Below are positions 1 through 8,712 of a stretch of 64,000 nt of DNA, in pieces. A model generated the notes under the pieces. That model was not told the origin of the DNA, did no database searches, and saw nothing but the letters and a program-made list of their open reading frames with translations. Each line of letters opens with the position of its first letter. Within the stretch, counting starts at the first letter, position 1. The DNA lies in assembly GCF_000182745.2 (NCBI RefSeq), contig NC_016027.1, positions 313,001 to 377,000 of the forward strand, read 5' to 3'. A program made the translations under genes and the position numbers. The DNA is from Komagataeibacter medellinensis NBRC 3288. GTDB taxonomy: Bacteria > Pseudomonadota > Alphaproteobacteria > Acetobacterales > Acetobacteraceae.

Positions 1-716
1 TCTGGCGGCACATGCTGGCGGGGCACAGGGTGTATCTGGATGCACGCGCCAGCGTGGGGGCGGATTTTCCCTGCCATTTCCCCGCCATATCCGCCCTGTG
101 CGCGGCTCATGGCATAGACCCCGTAACGCAGCCGATTCCCGTGCGCCCGGCCGCGCATTACCATATGGGTGGTATTATGGTGGACCGCGATGGCCAGACC
201 GGGGTGCCCGGCCTGTGGGCAGTGGGGGAGGTCGCCTGCACCGGCCTGCATGGGGCCAACAGGCTGGCCAGCAATTCTCTGCTTGAAGCCGTGGTGTGCG
301 GCACGGGGATCGGCCATGAACTCGATGGCCTGACCATGGAACGGCACGGTACCGTGCATGAAAGTGCCGTGCAACAGCCAGACCCGTTGCCCCCGCTTTC
401 ACTGCGGCAGGTCATGAGCCACCATGCTGGTGTCATCCGCACGGACGAGGGGCTGCGTGCGGGCCTGCGGCAGTTGGCGGGCAGCCTGCATACGGATGCC
501 GGGCTTGTCTGCGCCGCGATCGTGCAGGCGGCCCTATTGCGGTGCGAAAGCCGTGGGGGGCATTTCCGCAGTGACTTTCCCGCGACTGGCATTGTTGGCA
601 CGCCTTCCCGTCTGGGCCTGGCCGACCTGCATGCAGGCGTTGCCAGTGTCATGGAGGGAAGTGCGTTATCCGCCCTGTCCGTATCTTCACCGATGAATGA
701 AAGTATGCCCACATGA
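1..716 (+). CDS. nadB: L-aspartate oxidase, C-terminal part (cut by window start)
   Basis: FAD enzyme that oxidises L-aspartate to iminoaspartate, the first step of de novo NAD synthesis in the cytoplasm. The reading frame is open from the first bases, so the N-terminus lies outside the window. Visible family signatures are HYHMGGIMVD (substrate and FAD region), GLWAVGEVACTGLHGANRLA and NSLLEAVV, followed by the helical C-terminal domain. The stop codon overlaps the ATG of nadC (ATGA), so the two are translationally coupled, with nadA probably upstream. The MGG and GEVACTGLHGANRL motifs separate it from succinate dehydrogenase SdhA by context and length. The identification is firm because nadC follows directly. 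Confidence 0.93.
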   Translation, partial: WRHMLAGHRVYLDARASVGADFPCHFPAISALCAAHGIDPVTQPIPVRPAAHYHMGGIMVDRDGQTGVPGLWAVGEVACTGLHGANRLASNSLLEAVVCGTGIGHELDGLTMERHGTVHESAVQQPDPLPPLSLRQVMSHHAGVIRTDEGLRAGLRQLAGSLHTDAGLVCAAIVQAALLRCESRGGHFRSDFPATGIVGTPSRLGLADLHAGVASVMEGSALSALSVSSPMNESMPT

Positions 717-1567
717 TCCATCCCCTGCCGGACATCATGCTTGAACCGCTTGTGCGCGCTGGCCTGCTGGAGGATCTGGGTCGTGCGGGCGACCTTACGA
801 CCGATGCGGTGATCGTGGATCGTGACACACCCGTCCGTGCCGTATTCGCAGCACGGCAGGATGGGGTCATTGCCGGGCTGGACATGGTGCGCCTGTCCTT
901 TGCGCTTATGGATGCACGCATTGAATTCCAGCCCCATGTGCGTGATGGCGATGTGATAACGAAGGGCACCCGTCTTGCCACCGTGCGGGGTCCCGCACGT
1001 GGTATCCTGTCAGGCGAGCGGGTGGGACTGAACTTCGTCTCGCACCTGAGCGGCATTGCCACCGCCACAGCACAGCTGGTGGAACTGGTGCGTCCCTACA
1101 AGGCCGCCATTACCTGTACCCGCAAGACAATGCCCGGCCTGCGGGCCATCCAGAAATACGCCGTGCGCGCGGGCGGTGGTAGCAACCACCGCTTTGGGCT
1201 TGATGATGCGATCCTGATCAAGGACAACCACATCGCTTTTGCCGGAGGCATTACCCCTGCGGTTGAACGCGCGCGGGCGGCGGCTGGCCATCTGGTACGG
1301 ATCGAGCTGGAGGTGGATACGCTGGCACAACTGCGCGAAGGGCTGGAGACCGGGGGAGTGGATGTCTTCCTGCTTGATAACATGCCGCCCGATACGCTGC
1401 GCGAGGCGGTCAGGCTGGTGGATGGTCGCGCGGTAACCGAGGCTTCTGGCGGCATAACCCCACAGACCGTAACAGCAGTGGCACAGACGGGGGTGGACCT
1501 GATCTCACTTGGCTGGCTCACCCATACCGTGCGCGTCATGGATATCGGGCTGGATTACGTACCATGA
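713..1567 (+). CDS. nadC: Nicotinate-nucleotide pyrophosphorylase (carboxylating)
   Basis: Quinolinate phosphoribosyltransferase: quinolinate plus PRPP gives nicotinate mononucleotide, CO2 and PPi, the third step of de novo NAD synthesis. The 284 residues match the usual family length. Signatures are TCTRKTMPGLR (PRPP and quinolinate binding arginine/lysine), the DDAILIKDNHI strand, LLDNMPPDTLREAV and EASGGITPQTV of the barrel phosphate site. The start overlaps the nadB stop by four bases. A 10-bp perfect hairpin begins one base after the stop. Confidence 0.97.
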   Translation: MIHPLPDIMLEPLVRAGLLEDLGRAGDLTTDAVIVDRDTPVRAVFAARQDGVIAGLDMVRLSFALMDARIEFQPHVRDGDVITKGTRLATVRGPARGILSGERVGLNFVSHLSGIATATAQLVELVRPYKAAITCTRKTMPGLRAIQKYAVRAGGGSNHRFGLDDAILIKDNHIAFAGGITPAVERARAAAGHLVRIELEVDTLAQLREGLETGGVDVFLLDNMPPDTLREAVRLVDGRAVTEASGGITPQTVTAVAQTGVDLISLGWLTHTVRVMDIGLDYVP

Positions 1568-1597
1568 CCCTGTAATACAGGCATAACTATTACAGGG
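1568..1597 (+). promoter_or_regulatory. Perfect hairpin overlapping the ribosome site of the next gene
   Basis: Arms ccctgtaata (1568-1577) and tattacaggg (1588-1597) are exact reverse complements around a 10-nt loop. The right arm runs into GGGAGA (1595-1600), the only plausible Shine-Dalgarno for the ATG at 1607. No T-tract follows, so this is not a standard intrinsic terminator. It may be a weak attenuator or an RNA structure that masks the ribosome site. Confidence 0.6.
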
Positions 1598-1606
1598 AGA
1601 ACCATT

Positions 1607-2071
1607 ATGGTGCATGTCATTACCAGACATGCGGGCTGCCTTGCTGCCATCCTGTCATGCACACTGGCTGTGGCAGGCGGCGCGCGGGCCCAGCCGGACA
1701 TGCAGCAGGCGGCCCAGCGCGCCCAGCAGATGCAGCAGCAGTTCCAGCAGCAGCAGATGCAGTTTCGCCAGCAGCAGGAGCAGATGTACATGCAGCGTGA
1801 CCAGCAGATGCAGCAGATGCACCAGCAGTTCGACCAGCAGCAGATGCAGCTTGACCAGCAGGCCCGCCAGATGGTCAACCAGCCCGGCGGCCGCGAGCAG
1901 ATCAAGCGTCAGCGCGAGCAGATGCGCCAGCAGCAGGCCCAGCAGATGCAGCAGATGCGCCAGCAGTTTTCCCAGCAGGACGAACAGATGCGCCAACAGC
2001 GCATGCAGATGAACCAGCAAGAGCAGATGCAGCAGTTTGGCCAGGGGATGTCCTATCAGCAGAACTGGTAA
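1607..2071 (+). CDS. Secreted glutamine/methionine-rich low-complexity protein
   Basis: No family recognised. Residues 1-29 look like a Sec signal peptide (basic start, hydrophobic core, cleavage after ARA), so the protein should be periplasmic or secreted. The remaining ~125 residues are nearly half glutamine (about 59) with many methionines, spaced in QQM/QQF units with occasional R, E and D, and little else. Such a chain would be disordered or form a long helix or coiled coil. The signal peptide, a fitting ribosome site and the absence of stops support a real gene. Met-rich secreted proteins can bind copper, but nothing here proves that. It lies 39 bp after nadC on the same strand, behind a hairpin covering its ribosome site. 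Confidence 0.7.
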   Translation: MVHVITRHAGCLAAILSCTLAVAGGARAQPDMQQAAQRAQQMQQQFQQQQMQFRQQQEQMYMQRDQQMQQMHQQFDQQQMQLDQQARQMVNQPGGREQIKRQREQMRQQQAQQMQQMRQQFSQQDEQMRQQRMQMNQQEQMQQFGQGMSYQQNW

Positions 2072-2140
2072 GACATGACCTGCTCCCATGGCTTCTGGCA
2101 GGGGGTTTGCTACCCCGGTATAGCCGTGGCCGCCTCGTGC

Positions 2141-5100
2141 TCAGGCACCCACGGCGGCAGGGATGCGGGGCAGTTCCACAAGGTTGACCGCCGTGCCTTC
2201 GGCCTGCAGGGTACGGGCCATCTCGCGTATGCTGTCATGGTGAGTAAACAGCAGCACCTGCGTGGTGCGGGAAAAATCCGCCAGTACCCGTAACGTGCGC
2301 GCGCTACGCACGTCATCAAACTGCACCAGCAGGTCATCGGCCACAAAGGGCAGTGGCTCGGTAGCGCGGCAGTAGGTCTCGACACTTGCCAGCCGGAAGG
2401 CAAGGAAAAGCTGGTCACGCGTGCCCGCACTCATCGCGCTGACCGGCACATGGCTGCCATCATGGCGTAGCCCCAGCACGACCGGGGCACCTTTTTGGTC
2501 CAGTTCCGTGCGGATGGCGCCAAACCCGCCCAGTGTGGCAAGGGAGAAGAACTGCCCTGCGCGCGTGACCAGCGGGTCCTGCTCTGTCGCGCGCACGCGG
2601 TCAATGGCATTGGCGATCAGGTTACGCGCCAGTGTCAGTTCCGCATATTCCTCCACAATCTGGTGAAGGCTGGCAATTGCGGCCTCACGCCGTGCTGCAG
2701 CCTCAGGTGCGTCGGTATTGTGTTCGAACGCGCGCAGGGCCGTTTCTTCATCCTGCTCGGCGCGTACGGCGTTATCACGCTGCAGGTCAAGATCCTTCAG
2801 CCGGTCATGGATACGCGCGGTCTCGGCCTGAAGTTCGGGCAGGGTGCGGCCATCAATGGCGCGTTCTAGATCAGCCGGGGATTGCCCCCCCGTCAGGCAG
2901 GAGAGTGCATGCAGTGCCTGAGCATGTTCCTGCGCTAGCCGGTCACGCAGGGCCAGGCGGGTGGCAAGCTGCCCAAGGGCTTCTGGGCCTGCGGCATGCG
3001 TGCGCTCCAGCAACTGCCCGACCGAGGACCGGGCGCGCGACAGGCTGGCTTCATGGGCTTCCATATCCTGCTGCGCCTTGGCCAGCGTGGGCAGCAGGGC
3101 CTCACGCTGGTGCCGGCCTTTCCGGGTATCCTGCCACAGCTGGTCCAGTTCCTGTGCCGCTTCCACACCATCGGCAGACAGGGACATGGGTAGATGGGGG
3201 CGGATTTCATCAATTACCTGCGTCAGCTTACACTCGGCCTGGTCGGCCTGCACGCAGGCTTCATGCAGTTCGCTCAGGCGCTCCAGCTGCGCGGGGGCTG
3301 CGGCCCATTCCGTTGCAAGCGCGCAGGCTACGGGCGGCAGGGCGTTGGCTTCCAGCCCGATTTCGTGCATGGCGGTGGCCCATTGCTGCTTCCATTCCTG
3401 TGCCTGTGCCTGCATGGTGTGGGCCTGCTGGTGCAGTTGGGCCTGCACGGGCAGCAGGTCGTCCAGTTCGCGGTGGAGCCGTGTATATTCCTCGTGAGCT
3501 GAAGTGTGCTGGCGCATGGCGGCGGTTACCGCTTCCACGCATGGCCCCAGTTCAAGATCAGATGCGACACCAAGGCGTTCGGCCAGTCGCCGCAGGCTTT
3601 CATGCAGCGTATCGGGTTTGATGCGTTCTTCAGCCAGCAAGGCCTGTTCAGTGGCGATCTGGCCTGCATCGGATAATAGCTGCGAGCGTGCCAGCACGAA
3701 GGCATGCAGGGCTTCGGGCGTACTGGCATGGGGGGCAGGAATGCGGAAGGGTGCGGTAAAGTCCTGCCAGTGCCGGGCCATCCGGGTCTGCATGGCCGCC
3801 AGTGTGCGTTCATGCAGGTCGATTGTGTCCGCGCAGTGCGTCATGTCGTGCCGCAGCCCTTCCATGCGTGCCATGCGCTCGGCCTGATCCAGGAGTTGGG
3901 CCGACAGGGCATCGACCTGTTCCATCGCGGCTTCCAGTGCGCTGACCTGGGCGTGGCGGGTGGCGGCGGATGGGTCTGCCGGTGGGGTTTCGGGGTTGAG
4001 GTAGGTTGCGCGGATCTCGTGCCACAGCGTATCACGGCGGGCTCGGGCCGCGTGCAGCATTCCGGGCGCAAGCGGGCTACCGGTCTGTTCCAGCCGGGCC
4101 AACTGGGCGGCCAGTTTCGTGTGCCGTTCATGTTCCGCCGCAAGGGCTGCGCCCAGCCGGTCCTGTTCGGCGCGCAGGCTCGACTGGCGTTCAGCCTCCT
4201 GGCGCACACCCTCCATGGGCGGGCAGGGCAGGGCGTGCAACTGCGCTAGCGTATCGACACCCAGCGCGTGCAGTCGGGCCGTAAGGGCTGTCTGCCGGTG
4301 GGCAAGGGCCGCCGCGCGCAGTTCCAGCCGCTTCCTCTCCCCCACAAGGCTGGCAAAGGGGGCCGGGTCCACATGCAGGGCCGTATCATGGCCAAGTGTC
4401 CGCAGGCTGGCCAGCCGTTGCTGCCTGCGGGCAATGTCCATGTCGGTCTGGCCGGTCTGCTGGGCCAGTGTGGCGTGTCGCCCCTGCCAGTCGGCTTGTG
4501 CATCGGCCAGCGTGCGTATGGCATCCAGCGTTTCGCGGCCGGGCCTGGACTGGTTCAGGTCCGCATCCGCTCCCCGGCCCAGTCGCTGGCGCAGGCTGGC
4601 CAGGCTTTCATCTATGCTGCGTTGCTTCTGGGCGTATTCTACCCTGTGGGCACGGTGCTGGCGTACGACCTCTCCCAGTGCACGGGTCTGGCTCATGGGT
4701 TCGCGCAGGCTGTCCAGTGTGGTCTCGATGAGAGGAACTACGGTCTGCCGAGCCAGTTCGGTAGCGTGAGCCACGGCTTCGGCATGACGGGTACTGGCAG
4801 TTGCTTCGGTTGCCAGCGCGGTGGTTATGGTGGCCCCCATGCCGGGGGGCAGCGGGGCGAGATCGGCCTGTGCCGCCAGTGCCTGCGCCAGGCGTGCAAT
4901 CTCATGCAGTTGTGGCAGAGCTTTTTCCAGCTGTTCGTAATGACTGTGCTGGCGGCGCAGTTCGGTCTGTTCGGTGCTGATGTCGGCCTTGCGCCTGCGG
5001 GCCGCATCACGGTCGCGGCAATGACGGGTATAGGCATCATGCTCAAGGGATGCGGCGTTGAGGCTTGTCTGCGCTGTGGTCAGGGCATCGAGTGCAGGGT

Positions 5101-5647
5101 AGAACGCCCGTCCGGCCGCCCGGCGTTGCGAGTACAGGCTGTCGCGCTTTGCATCGATCTGTTCCAGCCGTATCGTGAGGGCACGTAGGCCCCCGCCGGC
5201 TTCCACGATCAGGCGGCCGATATCACCGTTGGCGCTGAGCAGTTCGGCGCCCCCGGTCCGTAATGTCTCGTCATTGAGGCCAAAAAGGGCGGCAAAGCGC
5301 GCGCGCGTCATGCCACCAAGCGCGCGGGCCAGCACGCTGTCGGGCACCGGGCTACCATCGGGGGTGGCAAGGGTGTTTTTATTGCCCTTGCGCCGGACGA
5401 GGTCGAATTCTTCCCCGTCTTCCAGCAGCACGCGCGCGCCAAGGCGCATCTTGTCCTTGCCAAACACTCCACCGGCTTCCGAGCGGGCGGGAATGCCGAA
5501 CAGGAAATCCTCTATGGCGGCAAGGCAGGTGCTCTTGCCTGCCTCGTTCGGGCCGTGGATGACATGCAGGCCGCGCCCGTCGCCAAAATCAAGGTTCAGG
5601 CTGGCGATCGCGCCATAGCGGGCGATCCTGAGCTCACTGATCCGCAT
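2141..5647 (-). CDS. SbcC/YhaN-like SMC-family ATPase
   Basis: Large ATPase partner of the upstream nuclease, probably forming an SbcCD/Rad50-Mre11-like DNA end-processing complex. From ATG 5647 it has 1168 residues. An N-terminal RecF/SMC head carries Walker A GPNEAGKST (residues 32-40). A long Ala/Gln/Arg-rich coiled-coil middle follows. The C-terminal head has SAGTRDQ (ABC signature-like, about 1073), Walker B PFVADDLL (about 1100) and a switch motif FTHHD (about 1133). I chose 5647 because the family starts MRISELRI...GAI; the frame stays open further upstream only as a shadow of the nuclease gene. It overlaps the nuclease stop by 14 bp. Architecture fits the Bacillus YhaN type better than classical SbcC, which has a zinc-hook CxxC that I do not see. 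Confidence 0.88.
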   Translation of the reverse strand: MRISELRIARYGAIASLNLDFGDGRGLHVIHGPNEAGKSTCLAAIEDFLFGIPARSEAGGVFGKDKMRLGARVLLEDGEEFDLVRRKGNKNTLATPDGSPVPDSVLARALGGMTRARFAALFGLNDETLRTGGAELLSANGDIGRLIVEAGGGLRALTIRLEQIDAKRDSLYSQRRAAGRAFYPALDALTTAQTSLNAASLEHDAYTRHCRDRDAARRRKADISTEQTELRRQHSHYEQLEKALPQLHEIARLAQALAAQADLAPLPPGMGATITTALATEATASTRHAEAVAHATELARQTVVPLIETTLDSLREPMSQTRALGEVVRQHRAHRVEYAQKQRSIDESLASLRQRLGRGADADLNQSRPGRETLDAIRTLADAQADWQGRHATLAQQTGQTDMDIARRQQRLASLRTLGHDTALHVDPAPFASLVGERKRLELRAAALAHRQTALTARLHALGVDTLAQLHALPCPPMEGVRQEAERQSSLRAEQDRLGAALAAEHERHTKLAAQLARLEQTGSPLAPGMLHAARARRDTLWHEIRATYLNPETPPADPSAATRHAQVSALEAAMEQVDALSAQLLDQAERMARMEGLRHDMTHCADTIDLHERTLAAMQTRMARHWQDFTAPFRIPAPHASTPEALHAFVLARSQLLSDAGQIATEQALLAEERIKPDTLHESLRRLAERLGVASDLELGPCVEAVTAAMRQHTSAHEEYTRLHRELDDLLPVQAQLHQQAHTMQAQAQEWKQQWATAMHEIGLEANALPPVACALATEWAAAPAQLERLSELHEACVQADQAECKLTQVIDEIRPHLPMSLSADGVEAAQELDQLWQDTRKGRHQREALLPTLAKAQQDMEAHEASLSRARSSVGQLLERTHAAGPEALGQLATRLALRDRLAQEHAQALHALSCLTGGQSPADLERAIDGRTLPELQAETARIHDRLKDLDLQRDNAVRAEQDEETALRAFEHNTDAPEAAARREAAIASLHQIVEEYAELTLARNLIANAIDRVRATEQDPLVTRAGQFFSLATLGGFGAIRTELDQKGAPVVLGLRHDGSHVPVSAMSAGTRDQLFLAFRLASVETYCRATEPLPFVADDLLVQFDDVRSARTLRVLADFSRTTQVLLFTHHDSIREMARTLQAEGTAVNLVELPRIPAAVGA

Positions 5648-6905
5648 TGTCGGCCCCTTCGGGGTTTTCCACCAGCGAGAGGGCCAGATCACGCGCGCGG
5701 GCCGGGACATCGTGCAGGATGCTGGCGCGTATTTCTTCCTTGCGGTCGGGGAGCGGCGGTAGGCGCTCGAGTATGGTGGTGATGATGGTGTCCAGTTCCG
5801 CCAGCAGGGCATCGGGGGTTGCGGCGGCGCGGATGTCGGCCGCGATCCGCCCACCGGTGGACGGGTCCAGCATGGCGGGGCGCACGGGGGCGCTGGTTTC
5901 AACCTTCAGGCGCTCAAGCCATATCTGGTCCGACACGCTGGCCAGTATGGCCTCGATTTCCAGTTTAAGTTCACGCCTGTCGCGCAGCAGGTCGGCATGC
6001 AGTGCCGTGGCCCCCACCAGTTCCAGGCGTAGCGCCACGGGGCGGCCCTGTGCCTGCGCGACCACGTCGCGCATCGTGCTGCGGATGCGGGTGCCCATTT
6101 CCTCGTGGGTTATGGTGTTCGTCAGGTCTACCCTCTCGCATGCCCAGCGCACGGCATCGAGCACCTTGGGTTCCACGTCCGCAACCTTGCCGTCACGCAC
6201 CGTGACCAGCGAGGCCCCTTTTGGCCCGGCCTCCCGCGCGTGGCGCCCCTGCAGGTTGCCCGCATAGACCACATACGGATCCCTATGCAGGATTTCATGC
6301 GTATGGATATGGCCCAGCGCCCAGTACTGGTAGCCGTGGTTGATCAGTTGTTCCAGCGTGCATGGTGCGTAGGTCTCGTGTCCTTCGCGCCCCTGACAGG
6401 CAGTGTGGAGGATGCCGATGTTGAACAGTCCCGGCACTGGTGGCGGGTACTGGCGGGCAATGTTATCGCGCACATCGCGCCGCGCAAAGCTGTGGCCGTG
6501 CACGGCAACGCCCAGATCCTCCATCAGGCAGGTCTCGGCCCCTGTCGTGGCGAACAGGTGGACATTGTCCGTAATATGCAGGTGCCTTGCAAAGCGGTTT
6601 TCCGCATCATGGTTGCCCAGGATCATGAAGACGCGGATGCCCGCTGCCTGCAGGCGGGCCATGCCGTTGATGAAGAACAGCCCGCATTGGGTGTCGCGCA
6701 GGTCGCCATCAAACACGTCGCCCGCCAGCACCACGAAGCGGCATTTACTTTCAATGGCAAGGCTGACCATGTCATTGAAGGCGCGGCGGGAGGCATCGGC
6801 TACAAGGCGGGCGTAATCGCCTGATTTTTCCGTAAGGCCAAGCAGCGGGCTGTCAAGGTGCAGGTCGGCGGCATGAAGGAAGCGGAATTCGTCCATGCCC
6901 GCCAT
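5634..6905 (-). CDS. YhaO/SbcD-like DNA exonuclease (metallophosphoesterase)
   Basis: Calcineurin-like phosphoesterase of the Mre11/SbcD superfamily, 423 residues, expected to cut DNA ends using two metal ions. Motifs in order: HAADLHLDSP (residues 11-20), AGDVFDGD (61-68), GNHD (97-100) and LGHIHTH (197-203). A C-terminal region of about 180 residues without motifs resembles the capping and ATPase-binding part of YhaO proteins. Translation could begin at 6905 or at the second ATG at 6896; the latter leaves MDEFRFLHAADLH, which is closer to family starts. It is first in a two-gene operon with the ATPase. Confidence 0.9.
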   Translation of the reverse strand: MAGMDEFRFLHAADLHLDSPLLGLTEKSGDYARLVADASRRAFNDMVSLAIESKCRFVVLAGDVFDGDLRDTQCGLFFINGMARLQAAGIRVFMILGNHDAENRFARHLHITDNVHLFATTGAETCLMEDLGVAVHGHSFARRDVRDNIARQYPPPVPGLFNIGILHTACQGREGHETYAPCTLEQLINHGYQYWALGHIHTHEILHRDPYVVYAGNLQGRHAREAGPKGASLVTVRDGKVADVEPKVLDAVRWACERVDLTNTITHEEMGTRIRSTMRDVVAQAQGRPVALRLELVGATALHADLLRDRRELKLEIEAILASVSDQIWLERLKVETSAPVRPAMLDPSTGGRIAADIRAAATPDALLAELDTIITTILERLPPLPDRKEEIRASILHDVPARARDLALSLVENPEGADNADQ

Positions 6906-6942
6906 CGTAATGCATTGCGGATGGATGTAAATGCAGGCCCGG

Positions 6943-8412
6943 TCAGGCTGCGGGATCGGTGATGTCGGTGCAGATGTATTTCATTTCCATGTATTCATCC
7001 ATGCCGTAGCGCGATCCCTCGCGCCCCATGCCGGACTGTTTGATGCCGCCAAAGGGGGCGACCTCGTTGGAGATCAGGCCGGTATTGTGCCCGACCATGC
7101 CATATTCCAGCGCTTCGGCCACGCGGTGGGCGCGAGCATGGTCGCGGGTGAAGAAATAGGCGGCTAGGCCGTATTGCGTATCATTGGCCATGGCTATGGC
7201 TTCGGCCTCGGTATGGAAGCGGAATAGCGGGGCCACGGGGCCGAAGGTTTCCTCGCGCGCGATGCGCATGGCGGGAGTGGCGTCGCGTAGTACGGTGGGC
7301 TGGTAGAACAGGTCGCCCGCCGTGGCGCGCGCGCCGCCGCACATGACGGTCGCGCCATGGGCCACCGCGTCATGGACATGCTCTTCCACCTTTTCCAGCG
7401 CCCCTGTGCTGATCAGTGGCCCGATGACGGAATCAGGGTCGCTGCCTGGTCCCACGCGCAGTTTTGCCACCACGCGGGCGAAGCGGGTGGCGAAGTCGTC
7501 ATAAATGCCATCCTGCACCAGAATGCGGTTGGCGCAGACACAGGTCTGTCCGGCATTGCGGTATTTTGCGGCAATGGCGCTTTTGATCGCCTGTTTGATA
7601 TGGGCGTCGTCAAACACGATCAGGGGGGCATTGCCGCCCAGTTCCAGTGACAGGCGCTTGAGCGTGGGTGCCGACTGCGCCATGAGGATGCGCCCGACCT
7701 GCGTGGAGCCGGTAAACGACAGCTTGCGGATTTCAGGGCTGGCGCACAGGGCCTTGCCCAGTATTACGCCATCGCCGGGCAGGACCTGCAGCAACCCTGC
7801 CGGCACGCCGGCCTGCTGGGCCAGTTCAGCCAGGGCGAGCGCGGTCAGCGGTGTCTGTTCCGATGGCTTGACGATCATGGCGCAGCCCGCCGCCAGCGCG
7901 GGGCCAGCCTTGCGCGTGATCATGGCGGCGGGGAAGTTCCACGGCGTAATCGCGGCACATACGCCCACAGGCTGGCGGATGACGCTGAGCCGCGTGGCCG
8001 GGTTGGTGGGGGGAATGATATCGCCATAGGCGCGCATGGCCTCGGCTGCGAACCATTGCAGGAAGCTTGCGGCGTAGCGTATCTCGCCCGCTGCTTCCGC
8101 ACGGGGCTTGCCCTGTTCGGTCACGATCAGGGTGGTCAGGTCATCCAGGCTGTCCATGACCAGATCGTGCCAGCGTGTCAGGATCACCTGTCGCTGGGCG
8201 CCGGTGCGGTTGCGCCATTCGGCCTGAGCGGTTACGGCGGCGGCAATGGCGTGCGTTACGTCCTGTGCGCCGCATTCGGCCACCTGTGCCACCAGCGCGC
8301 CGGTGGCCGGGTTGTGTACGCCGCGTCGCGCGCCATCCGCTGCCGGGCGCCACGTACCGTCAATCAGCGCGTTCTGGCGGAAAAGGGATGAATTGGCGAG
8401 CTTCAGGGCCAT
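6943..8412 (-). CDS. gabD: NAD(P)-dependent succinate-semialdehyde dehydrogenase
   Basis: Aldehyde dehydrogenase superfamily, 489 residues, closest to GabD, oxidising succinate semialdehyde to succinate. Motifs: TPWNFP (157-162), FTGSTQVG (233-240), catalytic Glu in LSLELGGNAP (E257), catalytic Cys in NAGQTCVCANR (C291) and the C-terminal PFGGIKQSGMGREGS. The start at 8412 was chosen because GGAG lies 8 bases upstream and family proteins begin near this residue. The frame is open 35 codons further, but that stretch is Arg/Pro/Ser-rich and unlike a protein start. Substrate is inferred from family; other semialdehydes are possible. A divergent LysR gene 300 bp away may regulate it. Confidence 0.88.
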   Translation of the reverse strand: MALKLANSSLFRQNALIDGTWRPAADGARRGVHNPATGALVAQVAECGAQDVTHAIAAAVTAQAEWRNRTGAQRQVILTRWHDLVMDSLDDLTTLIVTEQGKPRAEAAGEIRYAASFLQWFAAEAMRAYGDIIPPTNPATRLSVIRQPVGVCAAITPWNFPAAMITRKAGPALAAGCAMIVKPSEQTPLTALALAELAQQAGVPAGLLQVLPGDGVILGKALCASPEIRKLSFTGSTQVGRILMAQSAPTLKRLSLELGGNAPLIVFDDAHIKQAIKSAIAAKYRNAGQTCVCANRILVQDGIYDDFATRFARVVAKLRVGPGSDPDSVIGPLISTGALEKVEEHVHDAVAHGATVMCGGARATAGDLFYQPTVLRDATPAMRIAREETFGPVAPLFRFHTEAEAIAMANDTQYGLAAYFFTRDHARAHRVAEALEYGMVGHNTGLISNEVAPFGGIKQSGMGREGSRYGMDEYMEMKYICTDITDPAA

Positions 8413-8712
8413 GGCGGTCTCCGGTCTGGGCACAGGGGGGTGCAGGCGGTGCCTGCGGGGTTCAGGCCGCAGCTTACGCCTGCGCCCGCTGGATGATGAT
8501 GGTGATCCCTTCATCAATGATCATATCCGTGGCCGTCAATGGTAAACGATGGAATGGTTGTGCCTGATACGGGGGCTGCCATGTTCTTCAAGAATATCAT
8601 TGGCGGCATGGTATCCTGACCGGGATGGATAACCCTTTGCTGGTGGTGTGCTCTGGCCCTTCTGGTGGCTGTCGGATATGGAAGAGGGCAGGTTGTGGCC
8701 GGAGGAGATGGC

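Noticed and set aside
1655-2089. Leucine/histidine-rich 144-codon frame antisense to the Gln/Met-rich gene
   Set aside because: It is the reverse complement of CAG/ATG repeats (CTG/CAT), so the composition is a mirror artefact; no ribosome site or signal peptide.
2420-5188. Several long plus-strand frames opposite the ATPase gene
   Set aside because: Shadows of a GC-rich gene: Pro/Arg/Gly-rich translation, no ribosome sites, no family motifs.
5648-5902. 85-codon N-terminal extension of the YhaN-like ATPase
   Set aside because: It overlaps the nuclease coding region and reads as Pro/Trp/Arg-rich shadow; the family start lies at 5647.
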